NCBI GenBank assembly: GCA_949283235.1
Contig: CASDRY010000146.1
Coordinates: 1 to 32,813 of the forward strand
Length of the DNA stretch: 32,813 nt
Direction: 5' to 3'
Source: an uncultured Spirochaetales bacterium
GTDB lineage: Bacteria; Spirochaetota; Spirochaetia; Sphaerochaetales; Sphaerochaetaceae
A program made the position numbers and the translations under genes. The notes under the pieces are model-generated. The model did not search any database and was not told where the DNA came from. It was given only the letters and a program-made list of their open reading frames with translations. Each line of letters opens with the position of its first letter. Position 1 is the first letter of the stretch. This document shows positions 15,950-25,356 of this stretch, piece by piece.

Positions 15950-16585
15950 CTAGGAACCGAACACGATAGTAATAGGTTCGATATCAAATACTTCATTATT
16001 GACTTTAAGGTTTTCCGCGCTTATTGTCACTCTTCTTTCTGTCATTCCCTGAACAACAAGAGTTCCTTCAATAACATATCCATGCTCCAGCATCGCGCCT
16101 GTTACCATAAACGAAATTGTGATATCAGCTCTGAATCCTCTCCAATCAGGATTACTTGACATCTCCAGTCTGGTAGTAGTCCCACCCCTGTCTAAGCGCA
16201 CCGAGCCATCAAGGATAATATCCCCGGCATTATAACCATGCTTATTCAGATGGCTTCTAAGAAGCCCATTGGTCTGAGTTCTGTCGGAATAAGCATCCGA
16301 TACACCCACGCCATAATTCACTCCGGCTCCAAAAAAGGAAAGAGAACCAGCGTAGGTCGATACATCAGACCTTACAAAGGAAATAAGCGAAGGCACTACA
16401 CCATCGCCATTCACAACATTAACTCCCTGCAGCGTTATGCGAGGCTCGGACAGATAAGCAGCCATTGATGAGATAAGACCATCGTATGCTCCTTCCACAG
16501 CGACTGCCTTTTCACTGCCAAGCGATGCTGATACAGAACAACAGAAGACCAATAGAACTATGATAAAAGCTAGAGCTTTCCTCAT
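15950..16585 (-). CDS. exported protein of unknown function
   Basis: The start is placed at the ATG at 16585 (211 residues), five codons inside the longest frame, because GGAGG lies at the right distance before it. The signal peptide MRKALAFIIVLLVFCCSVSA ends in a typical SASLG-type cleavage site. The mature part is beta-rich and low in Lys (for example SLSFFGAGVNYGVGVSDAYS, DIILDGSVRLDRGG, FRADITISFMVTGAMLEHGY). No recognised domain or catalytic motif is seen. It may sit in the periplasm or outer membrane. It is the first gene of a unit with hexokinase, pyridoxal kinase and nucleosidase, but nothing in it suggests a metabolic link. Confidence 0.75.
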   Translation of the reverse strand: MRKALAFIIVLLVFCCSVSASLGSEKAVAVEGAYDGLISSMAAYLSEPRITLQGVNVVNGDGVVPSLISFVRSDVSTYAGSLSFFGAGVNYGVGVSDAYSDRTQTNGLLRSHLNKHGYNAGDIILDGSVRLDRGGTTTRLEMSSNPDWRGFRADITISFMVTGAMLEHGYVIEGTLVVQGMTERRVTISAENLKVNNEVFDIEPITIVFGS

Positions 16586-16608
16586 TGTCAAGTCCTCCAT
16601 ATATCAAG

Positions 16609-16637
16609 ATTCTAGCAATGAGAAAATCACTCTGCAA
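16609..16637 (-). promoter_or_regulatory. sigma70-type promoter of the exported protein-hexokinase unit
   Basis: On the minus strand, TTGCAG (16632-16637), a 17-base spacer and TAGAAT (16609-16614) with a TGC extension form a near-consensus promoter. It predicts a start site near 16602 and a short leader that contains GGAGG before the ATG at 16585. Confidence 0.7.
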
Positions 16638-16649
16638 CGGAAAAAACGC

Positions 16650-17927
16650 TTATTCAGAACGCCTAAAGCCATCAAGTTCCTTATCTATGCTTTTATCATC
16701 GACTTTGAAAAGGAGAATTCCTCCAACTGCAAATAGTATGATAAGAGACAATATTCCATAGCGCTGCTGTCCCGTGATAACAGTCACAACACCAAGAAGA
16801 AGAGGCCCTATAATCGCTGCGAATTTTCCCAGCATATTGAAGAATCCATAGAACTGGGAAGATTCCTCTTTAGGAATAAGACGTGAGTAATAAGACCTTG
16901 AAAGCGCCTGTATGCCTCCCTGGAAAAGCCCTATGCAGACAGCCAGGATGTAGAACTGAGTCTCATTCGTCATAAAAAAGCCAAAGCAGGCAATAACTGT
17001 ATACGCTATGATAGCGACTAGAAGCGCATTCTTAACTCCGACTTTATGTCCGAAGATGTTGTAGAGAAGCGCTGCTGGAAATGCCACGAACTGGGTTATC
17101 AGAAGAGCTATGATAAGGCTTGAAGTAGTAAAGCCAAGAGCAGTTCCATAATCCGTTGCCATCCTGATGATTGTGTCCACTCCATCGATATAACACCAGT
17201 AAGCAACGAGGAAGAGAGCGGTGTTTCTCAATTTCTTAAGGGAAGTAAGAGTTTTCTTTACAGCCCCGAATCCATCTTTCACAGCCTGCCCTAGCCTTAT
17301 TCTCTCTCCACCTTCCTCCTTAACAGCGATTGCAAGAGGAATGGTAAAGACAATCCACCAGATACCGACCATTAAAAATGATACTTTTACAGCTGTTATC
17401 TCATCTGGAAGGCCAAATGTAGCAGGGAAAAGATACATAAGCACGTTCAGAAGGAATAGAAGTCCTCCACCGATATAACCAAGTCCATACCCAAGGGATG
17501 AGACGAAATCGACCTTCTTCTCCGAAGCAACGGAAGGAAGAAGAGAATCATAGAAGGTATTAGCACCTGCAAAACCGACATTCGCCAGGATATATAAAAC
17601 CATTGCAACTGGCCAAAGCCCTATCGAAACCCAATATAAGCCTCCTGTCATAACCGCGCCAAGGAAAGCGAAAAGAATCAGGAGCTTCTTCCTGTAACTA
17701 CCTCTATCTGCAATAGCACCAAGGACAGGAGCGCAAACTGCAACTATAAGGGATTCTATTGAGTTCCCTAAGCCAAGGAAGAATGTACTTGTTGCACTAT
17801 CTGCACCATAAGACCAATACTGAGAGAAGAAGATCGGGAAGAACGCAGCCATTACAGTTGTCGCAAAAGCGCTGTTAGCCCAATCATATAAAGCCCATGC
17901 GAATATTTCTTTGCGAGAATCCTTCAT
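16650..17927 (-). CDS. UMF1-family MFS transporter (Atg22-like)
   Basis: This is a 425-residue integral membrane protein with about twelve hydrophobic segments. It opens with EIFAWALYDWANSAFATTV, the hallmark N-terminus of the UMF1 family, followed by FFLGLGNSIESLIVAVCAPV and GAIADRGSYRKKLLIL (MFS-A-like loop). The second half contains LFQGGIQALSRSYYSRLIP, also typical. Bacterial members are little studied; the eukaryotic relative Atg22 exports amino acids from the vacuole, so amino-acid or small-metabolite efflux is possible but unproven. A strong promoter at 17937-17965 drives it. The predicted transcript starts only two or three bases before the ATG, and there is no ribosome site. Confidence 0.93.
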   Translation of the reverse strand: MKDSRKEIFAWALYDWANSAFATTVMAAFFPIFFSQYWSYGADSATSTFFLGLGNSIESLIVAVCAPVLGAIADRGSYRKKLLILFAFLGAVMTGGLYWVSIGLWPVAMVLYILANVGFAGANTFYDSLLPSVASEKKVDFVSSLGYGLGYIGGGLLFLLNVLMYLFPATFGLPDEITAVKVSFLMVGIWWIVFTIPLAIAVKEEGGERIRLGQAVKDGFGAVKKTLTSLKKLRNTALFLVAYWCYIDGVDTIIRMATDYGTALGFTTSSLIIALLITQFVAFPAALLYNIFGHKVGVKNALLVAIIAYTVIACFGFFMTNETQFYILAVCIGLFQGGIQALSRSYYSRLIPKEESSQFYGFFNMLGKFAAIIGPLLLGVVTVITGQQRYGILSLIILFAVGGILLFKVDDKSIDKELDGFRRSE

Positions 17928-17936
17928 AACAGTGTG

Positions 17937-17965
17937 ATTCTACGTTTTCTTCCCCTATAAGACAA
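17937..17965 (-). promoter_or_regulatory. promoter of the UMF1 transporter gene
   Basis: On the minus strand, TTGTCT (17960-17965), a spacer of exactly 17 bases and TAGAAT (17937-17942) lie upstream of the ATG at 17927. The -10 ends nine bases before the ATG, so the mRNA would be nearly leaderless. Confidence 0.65.
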
Positions 17966-18006
17966 TTAAGCTTATATTAATAAGTAGTTAATAAAGGAGA
18001 TAAAAA

Positions 18007-18372
18007 GTGACTATCGCAGCAACTTTTGACAAGGAAAACGGAGAAATCTTCCAGCATTTCGGAAGAACTGAGACTTTCAGGATATATACAATCGAGAATG
18101 GAAAGATTACTGACAAGAAAGATGTCAGTGCAGCTGAGACAGGAGGACATAGCGCTCTCGCACCATTTCTGAAAGAACATGGAGTGGAAGCACTCATTGC
18201 TGGAGGTATCGGAGGGGGTGCAAGAACAGCTCTTGCTGCTTCAGGAATAAAACTCTACCCAGGCGTTTCCGGAAGTGCTGACAAAGCTGCAGAGGCTTTT
18301 GCAGAAGGAAAGCTTCAGTATGATGAAAATGCTGTATGCCACCACCATGATGGCGAGCATCAGTGCCATTGA
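18007..18372 (+). CDS. NifX/NifB-type dinitrogenase iron-molybdenum cofactor domain protein
   Basis: The 121-residue protein starts at GTG, supported by AAAGGAG eight bases upstream. Motifs of the Nitro_FeMo-Co fold are IAATFDKENGEIFQHFGRTE at the N-terminus, HSALAPFLKEHGVEALIAGG and IGGGARTALAASGIKLYPGV. Stand-alone members are common in anaerobes without nitrogenase and are thought to handle metal clusters. The C-terminus ends CHHHDGEHQCH, a His/Cys-rich tail that looks metal-binding. The stop codon is nine bases before the ATG of the CoA-disulfide reductase gene and overlaps its ribosome site (TGAGGA), so the two are co-expressed. Molecular function is inferred from the fold only. Confidence 0.88.
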   Translation: MTIAATFDKENGEIFQHFGRTETFRIYTIENGKITDKKDVSAAETGGHSALAPFLKEHGVEALIAGGIGGGARTALAASGIKLYPGVSGSADKAAEAFAEGKLQYDENAVCHHHDGEHQCH

Positions 18373-18380
18373 GGACACCT

Positions 18381-20036
18381 ATGAAGACTGTAATCATCGG
18401 AGGTGTTGCAGGTGGAGCAACCGCTGCGGCAAGGCTCAGAAGGCTCAGGGAGGATGATGAGATAATCATCATAGAAAGAAGCGGTTACATCTCTTATGCA
18501 AACTGTGGACTACCCTACTATGTCGGGGGTGTAATAGAGGGGAAGGGAGAACTTACCCTCCAGACTCCCCAGAGTTTCTGGAAGCGATTTCGGATAGAAG
18601 CCAGAACACAGCACGAAGCTATAAGCATCGACAGGGAAAGGAAAGAAGTAAGAATAAAAGATCTGACAACAGATTCCGAATACACTGAAAACTATGACTT
18701 TCTCATCCTTTCCCCGGGTGCGGAGGCTATCATTCCATCACTTTCTGGAATCGAAAGCGATAGGATTCTCACCCTCAGACACACTGAAGATGCTTTCCTC
18801 TTGAGAGAGCATGCTGAGAAATTCGGAAACGGCAGCGCTGTTGTAATCGGAGGAGGTTTTGTAGGTCTTGAAAGTGCTGAGAACCTTAAAGAGATGGGGC
18901 TTGATGTAACACTTGTCCAGCTGACAGATCATGTAATGCAGCCTTTTGATGCGGACATGGCCTCTTTCCTCCACAGCGAGATGAGGAAGAGTGGAATCAA
19001 ACTTCGTCTTGGCACAGCTGTAACAGGCTTTGAAGATGGGGATGATGGCTTCTTTGTGCTGGCGGGAGATGAGCGAATCAAAGCAGATTTCGCTGTGATG
19101 GCTGTCGGAGTAAGACCGGATACAGAAATCGCGGTGAAAGCGGGGCTGGAAACAGACAGAAGAGGTTCAATAATAGTTGATGACACAATGAGGACCTCAG
19201 ATCCCTCAATCTATGCAGCGGGCGATGCTGTATCAATCCTGAACAGAGCGACAGGAAAGTATGGCATGATAGCTCTTGCAGGACCGGCCAACAAGGAAGG
19301 AAGAATCGCTGCAGATAATATCGCAGGTCTTGAAAGCCATTACAGGGGAAGTACCGGAGCATCCGTTCTGAAACTCTTCTCGCTTACAGCAGCGGCTGTA
19401 GGTATGAATGAGGAAAGCGCTGAAGCACTGGGAATTGATTACGATACTGTCTTCACCCTGCAAGGAAACCATGCTTCCTACTATCCCGGGTCTCAACCGA
19501 TAATGCTCAAAGCAATATATGAGAAGAAAACCGGAAGGATACTTGGGGCACAGGCTGTCGGCAAAAGCGGTACAGATAAGCGTATCGACACGTTGTCTAT
19601 AGCTGTAGGATATGGACTTACAGCAGATGATCTAGCTTCGATGGATATGGCTTATGCTCCTCCCTACTCATCTGCAAAGGATCCGGTGAATATAATCGGC
19701 TACATTGCAGGGAACAAGCTCAGAGGTCTTCTTGAGGAGTTCTCTTATAAGGATATCGAGAACATCGATCCTGATAAGGAAATGCTTATCGACCTCAGGA
19801 CAAGGAAGGAGACTGAAAGCGACATGATCGCAGGCGCTGTGAATATTCCTCTTGATGAACTTAGAGATAACCTCGACAAGCTCGACAAGTCGAAGACAAT
19901 TCTCGTCTATTGCAGAAGCGGTCAGAGAAGCTACATAGGAGCAAGAATACTCATGGGACACGGCTTCAAGGCAAAAAGCCTCTCCGGAGGGTATTTCCTA
20001 TATGAAAGCATCATGAAGGACAGGCAGAATCGTTAG
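18381..20036 (+). CDS. CoA-disulfide reductase / FAD-dependent oxidoreductase with C-terminal rhodanese domain
   Basis: The start is set at the ATG at 18381 (551 residues). GAGG precedes it closely and the protein then begins directly with the FAD-binding MKTVIIGGVAGGATAAARLR. The active-site Cys42 lies in SYANCGLPYYVGG, the single-Cys arrangement of CoA-disulfide, persulfide or NADH-dependent thiol reductases. A second Rossmann motif AVVIGGGFVGLESAENL binds NAD(P)H, and IYAAGDAV marks the FAD C-terminal motif. Residues from about 455 on form a rhodanese domain (IDLRTRKETESDMIAGAVNI) with active loop VYCRSGQRS. Such fusions reduce CoA disulfides or persulfides and serve thiol/redox and sulfur balance in anaerobes. 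It is co-transcribed with the NifX-like gene, which fits a shared role in sulfur or metal-cluster handling. Confidence 0.92.
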   Translation: MKTVIIGGVAGGATAAARLRRLREDDEIIIIERSGYISYANCGLPYYVGGVIEGKGELTLQTPQSFWKRFRIEARTQHEAISIDRERKEVRIKDLTTDSEYTENYDFLILSPGAEAIIPSLSGIESDRILTLRHTEDAFLLREHAEKFGNGSAVVIGGGFVGLESAENLKEMGLDVTLVQLTDHVMQPFDADMASFLHSEMRKSGIKLRLGTAVTGFEDGDDGFFVLAGDERIKADFAVMAVGVRPDTEIAVKAGLETDRRGSIIVDDTMRTSDPSIYAAGDAVSILNRATGKYGMIALAGPANKEGRIAADNIAGLESHYRGSTGASVLKLFSLTAAAVGMNEESAEALGIDYDTVFTLQGNHASYYPGSQPIMLKAIYEKKTGRILGAQAVGKSGTDKRIDTLSIAVGYGLTADDLASMDMAYAPPYSSAKDPVNIIGYIAGNKLRGLLEEFSYKDIENIDPDKEMLIDLRTRKETESDMIAGAVNIPLDELRDNLDKLDKSKTILVYCRSGQRSYIGARILMGHGFKAKSLSGGYFLYESIMKDRQNR

Positions 20037-20059
20037 GCGATTCATGCTATATTAAGAAT

Positions 20060-21454
20060 ATGAAGACATTTCTCTGGTACGACCTGGAAACATTCGGTCT
20101 AAACCCTCGCTATGACAGGATTGCACAGGCTGCAGCAATCAGGACAGATATGGATTTCAATCAGATCGGAGAGCCTATAGTTCTTTATGCTAAGCTCTCC
20201 CCTGATTACCTTCCCACACCCGACTCATGCCTTATAACGGGAATCACCCCACAGGAGGTTAATGAGAAGGGAATCCCGGAAGCTGAAATGATTGAACGCC
20301 TAAGAGCTGAGTTCATGGTTCCCGATACAATCACTGTCGGTTATAACAACATAAACTTCGATGATGAAGTTATAAGATCTACGCTCTATCGTAACCTGTA
20401 TGACCCATTTGAGAGAGAATATCGCAACAGATGCTCAAGATGGGATATCATAAACCTTGTCAGAGCAACCAGGGACCTGAGACCTGAAGGAATTGTCTTC
20501 TCCAAGCTCAACAGCGAGACAAATGCTCCATCCTTTAAGCTGACGGACCTGACTGAAGAGAATGGCATCGAGCAGATAGGAGCCCATGATGCACTTGTAG
20601 ATGTGAGAGCCACGATTGCCGTCGCAAAGCTCATAAAGGAGAAGCAGCCCAAACTCTTCCAGTGGGCCATAACCCACAGATCCAAAAACGAGATATCGAA
20701 AGAGATTAAGGTTCTTAATCATATTCCGTTTTTGCATACATGTCCCCTCTTCGTCTCTGAGAAGGGAAATACCCATCCGCTATTGCCTCTCTTCTACGAA
20801 GCTGAGAAATCTGCAGCTCTCTACTGTTTCGACCTTACCCATGAAATACCGGAGAGCGCGAAAGGGAGCTATCAGGAGACAGGAATAATGAGGCTGATGA
20901 TCAACAGATGCCCTTTCATAGCCCCTATAAGCACTCTCGATACAGAGAGCGAGAAGAGACTGGGATTCACAAAGGCGCAGATCTGGGATAAGGCAAGCAA
21001 GGCTGTGGCCTCACCTGTGCTTTCAAAGGAATCAATTCTCGCCGCGAAAGAACCATATGAGGAGAATGCGAAAGATCCGGATCTTACAATCTACAGCAGT
21101 TTCACCTCAGATCATGATAAAGGCGTAATGGCCTCCATAAGGGCAATGAAGCCTGAGGAGAAACTAAGCAAGGGTGAGCATCTCTTCGATGAGGATAAGT
21201 ATCATAAACTTTTATGGAGACAGGTTGCCAGGAACTGGCCTGAAGCCCTTTCCGAGAAGGACAGGGAGAGCTGGAAGAATTTCTGCGCGCTCCGTCTTAT
21301 CAATCCACCTGTTGAGGGAACTCCGACTTATGAGCTCTATATGAGAAGCGTTGAAGAAAAACTTGAAAGCACCGACACAGATTACAAAGCGAAGGAAATA
21401 CTCCTGAAGCTGAAGGAATATGGCGAGGAGCTTTTCGATAAAGTAATTAAGTGA
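20060..21454 (+). CDS. sbcB: exodeoxyribonuclease I
   Basis: The 464-residue protein begins with the DnaQ-fold Exo I motif FLWYDLETFGLNPRYDRIAQ (Asp8 and Glu10 bind metal). Next come CLITGITPQEVNEKGI, VGYNNINFDDEVIRSTLYRN (Exo II) and IGAHDALVDVRATIAVAKLI (Exo III, with catalytic His and Asp). The C-terminal half fits the ExoI SH3-like and helical extension. The length is close to E. coli ExoI. It degrades single-stranded DNA 3' to 5' in recombination and mismatch repair. No ribosome site is seen; TGCTATATT, an extended -10, ends exactly six bases before the ATG, so a leaderless mRNA is likely. It heads a tightly packed unit with prfA, prmC and rel. Confidence 0.95.
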   Translation: MKTFLWYDLETFGLNPRYDRIAQAAAIRTDMDFNQIGEPIVLYAKLSPDYLPTPDSCLITGITPQEVNEKGIPEAEMIERLRAEFMVPDTITVGYNNINFDDEVIRSTLYRNLYDPFEREYRNRCSRWDIINLVRATRDLRPEGIVFSKLNSETNAPSFKLTDLTEENGIEQIGAHDALVDVRATIAVAKLIKEKQPKLFQWAITHRSKNEISKEIKVLNHIPFLHTCPLFVSEKGNTHPLLPLFYEAEKSAALYCFDLTHEIPESAKGSYQETGIMRLMINRCPFIAPISTLDTESEKRLGFTKAQIWDKASKAVASPVLSKESILAAKEPYEENAKDPDLTIYSSFTSDHDKGVMASIRAMKPEEKLSKGEHLFDEDKYHKLLWRQVARNWPEALSEKDRESWKNFCALRLINPPVEGTPTYELYMRSVEEKLESTDTDYKAKEILLKLKEYGEELFDKVIK

Positions 21455-21468
21455 TATAAAGATTTGCT

Positions 21469-22539
21469 ATGTCCGAATTAACAGATAAGCTAGAAGGTTT
21501 CAGTGCTCAGCTTGAAGAGCTCGATAAAAAGCTCTCGGGAGAAGCCCTGAATGACATGAAACTATACAAGACGTTGATGCAGGAGAGATCCCATCTCGCC
21601 CCTGTCGTCGATAAGCTTACGGAGATGAAGAATCTTGAGAAGGAAATCGAGGACTCAAAGGAGCTGATAAGATCTGGAGATGATCCAGAGCTTGTCGAGA
21701 TGGCTAAGGAAGAGCTTTCCACACTCGAAAAAGATTATGAGAAGAAAGAGAAGGAATGCAGGATTCTTCTCATACCGCCAGATCCACTTGAGGGGAAGAA
21801 CATCATCATGGAGATAAGAGCGGGAACTGGTGGAGATGAGGCTTCCCTCTTCGCTGCAGATATCTTCCGCATGTACTCCCACTATGCTGAAAAGCAGAGA
21901 TGGAAGATGGAGATAATGTCCTCAAGTGAATCAGGAATCGGAGGCTATAAGGAAATTGTTGTCTCTATTTCCGGAAAAGATGTCTATGGTTCCCTGAGAT
22001 TCGAATCTGGAGTCCACAGAGTACAGAGAGTTCCTGAGACAGAGTCAGGAGGAAGAATCCACACATCTGCAATAACAGTCGCTGTTCTTCCTGAAGCGGA
22101 GGAAACAGATATCGAGATAAAGCAGGAAGACCTCAGAATCGATGTCATGAGAGCTGGAGGCCCTGGTGGGCAGTGTGTCAACACAACAGACTCCGCAGTT
22201 CGTATCACACATATTCCTACAGGACTGGTGGTAATCTGCCAGGATGAGAAATCCCAGATAAAGAACAGGGCAAAGGCTATGAGGGTTCTCCGTTCGCGAC
22301 TGTATGAGATGGAAGAGGCAAAGAAGCAGAAGGAAAGAGCAGATGCAAGGCGCAATATGGTAGGCTCTGGAGACAGATCTGAGAGAATAAGGACATATAA
22401 TTTTCCTCAGAACAGAGTCACTGACCACCGCATTAACCTCACCCTCTATAAGCTCGACTCGATAATGGAAGGAGATCTCGATGAGCTCATAGATGCTCTC
22501 AAGCTTGCAGCTGGCGAGGAGGCGCTTAAGGAAGCGTGA
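21469..22539 (+). CDS. prfA: peptide chain release factor 1
   Basis: The 356-residue protein has the catalytic GGQ motif in [18 protein letters not shown] (GGQ at 233-235), whose Gln is the target of PrmC encoded next. The stop-codon recognition motif stands as PET (189-191) within [20 protein letters not shown], in place of the common PAT/PVT of RF1. The coiled N-terminal domain (residues 1-100) and a normal RF1 length distinguish it from RF2. It ends translation at UAA and UAG. It lies 14 bases after sbcB, with no good ribosome site, and overlaps prmC by four bases. It is thus part of one transcript with both. Confidence 0.97.
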   Translation: MSELTDKLEGFSAQLEELDKKLSGEALNDMKLYKTLMQERSHLAPVVDKLTEMKNLEKEIEDSKELIRSGDDPELVEMAKEELSTLEKDYEKKEKECRILLIPPDPLEGKNIIMEIRAGTGGDEASLFAADIFRMYSHYAEKQRWKMEIMSSSESGIGGYKEIVVSISGKDVYGSLRFESGVHRVQRVPETESGGRIHTSAITVAVLPEAEETDIEIKQEDLRIDVMRAGGPGGQCVNTTDSAVRITHIPTGLVVICQDEKSQIKNRAKAMRVLRSRLYEMEEAKKQKERADARRNMVGSGDRSERIRTYNFPQNRVTDHRINLTLYKLDSIMEGDLDELIDALKLAAGEEALKEA

Positions 22540-23360
22540 TACTCTCCCAGCTCAGAAAGGAGCTACTTTCGAGAATCGATCAAGTAGATGCCAGAATTAT
22601 TGTACGTCTCGCGACAGGCCTTGATGATATCCACCAGATTACGGAATCTGGAATGGAAATCAGTGAGGAGATGTACAATAAGGCAATAACACTGCTTGAA
22701 GAAAGGCTTTCAGGGATTCCCATGGCCTACATCATGGGTGAAAAGGAATTCTATGGCCACACCTTCCATGTAACCCCTGCAGTTCTCATACCCCGCCCTG
22801 ATACAGAAACCCTTGTAGAAACTGCGATAAAGCTTTCAAAGCAATTCAGAAATCCAAGAATCCTCGATCTCTGCACAGGAAGTGGAGCTATCGGGACATC
22901 AATTGCTTATGAATTGGGCTGTGATGTATCGATTTCAGATATCTCCGAAGATGCACTTAAAATAGCGAAGGAAAACTATAAGAGAATTACTGGGAAAACT
23001 CCCGATGCAAGGCTTGGAGATCTATTCGAGCCCTGGAGAGGGGAAATTTTCGACATCATCGCAACAAATCCTCCCTATCTTACAGAGAAATGGTATGAAG
23101 AGACTGAGATAAGCGTAAAGACAGAGCCAGTGGGTGCATTCCTGGGTGGTGGTGATGATGGCTTGACACTTATAAGGAAGATTATCGAACAAAGCCATGA
23201 TTTTCTCACACCAAATGGCTATCTAGCCATTGAGTGCGACTATCGACAGATAGAAATATGTGGTAGTCTTTTAAAAATAAATGGCTTTACCGATATAAAT
23301 ACGGTAAAGGATCTTGGCGATAAGGAGCGTGTGATATATGGCAGAAGACTTCCCGAATAA
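22536..23360 (+). CDS. prmC: peptide chain release factor N5-glutamine methyltransferase
   Basis: The 274-residue class I methyltransferase starts with GTG overlapping the prfA stop (GTGA), behind AAGGAAG. It has the helical PrmC N-terminal domain, [20 protein letters not shown] (the family's GxxEFYG), [16 protein letters not shown] motif [16 protein letters not shown] and catalytic NPPY at 178-181 in IIATNPPYL. It methylates the GGQ glutamine of RF1, made by the preceding gene; the pair is a widespread arrangement. Its last 23 bases overlap the rel start. Confidence 0.96.
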   Translation: MILSQLRKELLSRIDQVDARIIVRLATGLDDIHQITESGMEISEEMYNKAITLLEERLSGIPMAYIMGEKEFYGHTFHVTPAVLIPRPDTETLVETAIKLSKQFRNPRILDLCTGSGAIGTSIAYELGCDVSISDISEDALKIAKENYKRITGKTPDARLGDLFEPWRGEIFDIIATNPPYLTEKWYEETEISVKTEPVGAFLGGGDDGLTLIRKIIEQSHDFLTPNGYLAIECDYRQIEICGSLLKINGFTDINTVKDLGDKERVIYGRRLPE

Positions 23361-25356
23361 AGAACTTGTCGATAAATTCGTGAAGAAAATCATACGCTAC
23401 AGCGATGATGATAAGGATAAGATCGCCGCGGCAGCTGTCTTTGCCTCCAAGAAGCATGGAGAACAGAAAAGAAAGACAGGAGAGCCTTATATAACCCATC
23501 CGATGGCCGTTGCTGAGATTCTCATGCAAATCGGAATGGATGCAGATACAGTCTCCGCGGGGCTTCTCCATGACACGCTGGAAGATACTGACACAACTGA
23601 AGAGGAGATCGCGACAATCTTCGGCAAGGAAGTCGGAGAGATGGTCCAGGCTGTAACGAAGATCTCCAGGATCACAGATGAGAAATCGATACAGGAAGCT
23701 GAGACCATAAAGAAGATGTTCTTCGCGATGTCGAAGGATCTCCGCGTTATCCTCATAAAGCTTGCAGACAAGCTCCACAACATGAGGACCATTGACGGGC
23801 TTTCCCCTGAAAGAAGAAGAGCTTTCGCGGAGGATTGTCTCGATATCTTCGCCCCTATCGCTGACAGTCTCGGTATGCAGACTATAAAGAGCGAACTGGA
23901 AGACCTTTCGCTTAAAGCACTGAAACCCGAATCCTATGATTACATAAATGGTTATCTTCTCGAGAAGAAAGGAGAAATGACCGCTTATATCAAGCAGGTA
24001 TCGAAAGCGATAGCGGAAGCCTGTGCGAAAGCTGGTATTACGGATATAGAAATAACAGGAAGGGTCAAACACGCCTACTCCATCTATCAGAAGATAAAGA
24101 AGAGGAAGAAGGAGATCGATGAGATCTACGATATCCTCGGAATAAGGGTAATCTGCCAGACAACAGTTGAATGCTACACGATTCTTGGCGTTATCCACTC
24201 GATGTGGATTCCTATCGAAGGACGCTTCAAGGACTACATAGCAATGCCTAAGGCAAATAACTACCAGTCGCTTCATACAACAGTTCTTGGGCCTCAGAAT
24301 AAGCATCTCGAAATCCAGATAAGAACCCAGGAGATGCACAAGACAGCTGAAGAGGGTGTCGCGGCGCACTGGGCATATAAAGCAGCTTCAGGCTCTGAGT
24401 CCGGTACATGGAAGACTGTGGATTCAATCAATTACCAGAAGATCATCCGCAAGATAAAGACCTGGTCCAAGGAAATTGCCCAGAGCGAAGATTTCATGGA
24501 TGAGATCAAGAATGAACTCCTGAAGGATTCCATAGTCGTATTCACGCCGCAGGGTCATGTCATTGAGCTTCCAGTAGGATCTACAGCTCTCGATTTCGCA
24601 TATAAAGTCCACACTGAGATTGGCAACCACTGTTCAGGAGCAAGAGCAGATGGTTCGATAATCCCCCTGAATAAACCTCTTGGGAATACCCAGATTATCG
24701 AGATCATGACAAGCCCTAATGCCCATCCTAACCAGCAATGGCTTGAATATGCTCAGACAACATCCGCAAAGAAGAAGATAAGGGCATGGCTTAACAAGAA
24801 CGAACAGACTAATGTACCTATAGCCCAGCCAAAGAAACAGCAGCCGCAGCAACCTTCAGCTGCGATGGAGAGCGCGAAGAAGATCATCCCATCGATGCAG
24901 GGGCTGAGATTCATCTCCCATGAGAAGAAAGGAACTGTAATCATCGGAGAGAACAGCAACATACTCTTTGACTTTGCTAAATGCTGTAACCCAGTTCATG
25001 GCGATGATATCGTTGCTTACATAACGAGAGGAAGGGGCTATGTCATCCACAAAAGGGACTGCCCGAATCTTGCCAACATGCCTGAGGCTGAAGAGAGGAT
25101 AGTTCCTGTCGAATGGGACAGCCAGGAACTTGTAAGAAGGTTCTCCGTCACAGCTAAATTCAACTCCGAGCTATTCAGCGAGATTGACAATGCTGTACGA
25201 AAACACAACAGCCACCTTATACAGGGAGCGCTTGATGTCTCTCCTGAGGGTCTTGTCGGCACCTTCACTATCAGTGCTGACAACGAAGAGGCAATGAAGA
25301 AGACCACTCAGGCGATAAGACAGATTCCATCGATAATAAAAGTCCAGGGAGTCTGA
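23338..25356 (+). CDS. rel: bifunctional (p)ppGpp synthetase/hydrolase
   Basis: This 672-residue long-form RSH protein has, in order, an HD hydrolase domain with HGEQKRKTGEPYITHP (His40, His54) and GLLHDTLEDT (His78-Asp79, Glu82-Asp83). The hydrolase therefore looks active. The synthetase domain has YDILGIRVI, GRFKDYIAMPKANNYQSLHT and EIQIRTQEMH. The RFKD motif is the form linked to bifunctional Rel/SpoT rather than synthetase-only RelA (EFDD). A TGS domain (DSIVVFTPQGHVIELPVGST) and a C-terminal ACT domain (after VEWDSQELVRRFSVTAKF) follow. It makes and removes the alarmone ppGpp in starvation. AAGGAG precedes the ATG inside prmC. Its stop TGA directly abuts the stop of the convergent pyrophosphatase. 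Confidence 0.96.
   Translation: MAEDFPNKELVDKFVKKIIRYSDDDKDKIAAAAVFASKKHGEQKRKTGEPYITHPMAVAEILMQIGMDADTVSAGLLHDTLEDTDTTEEEIATIFGKEVGEMVQAVTKISRITDEKSIQEAETIKKMFFAMSKDLRVILIKLADKLHNMRTIDGLSPERRRAFAEDCLDIFAPIADSLGMQTIKSELEDLSLKALKPESYDYINGYLLEKKGEMTAYIKQVSKAIAEACAKAGITDIEITGRVKHAYSIYQKIKKRKKEIDEIYDILGIRVICQTTVECYTILGVIHSMWIPIEGRFKDYIAMPKANNYQSLHTTVLGPQNKHLEIQIRTQEMHKTAEEGVAAHWAYKAASGSESGTWKTVDSINYQKIIRKIKTWSKEIAQSEDFMDEIKNELLKDSIVVFTPQGHVIELPVGSTALDFAYKVHTEIGNHCSGARADGSIIPLNKPLGNTQIIEIMTSPNAHPNQQWLEYAQTTSAKKKIRAWLNKNEQTNVPIAQPKKQQPQQPSAAMESAKKIIPSMQGLRFISHEKKGTVIIGENSNILFDFAKCCNPVHGDDIVAYITRGRGYVIHKRDCPNLANMPEAEERIVPVEWDSQELVRRFSVTAKFNSELFSEIDNAVRKHNSHLIQGALDVSPEGLVGTFTISADNEEAMKKTTQAIRQIPSIIKVQGV

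Noticed and set aside
23287-24369. Long minus-strand open frame (360 codons) opposite rel
   Set aside because: It lies entirely antisense to the conserved HD and synthetase domains of rel and encodes a Cys/Leu/Tyr-rich sequence with no family pattern; it is a codon-bias shadow.
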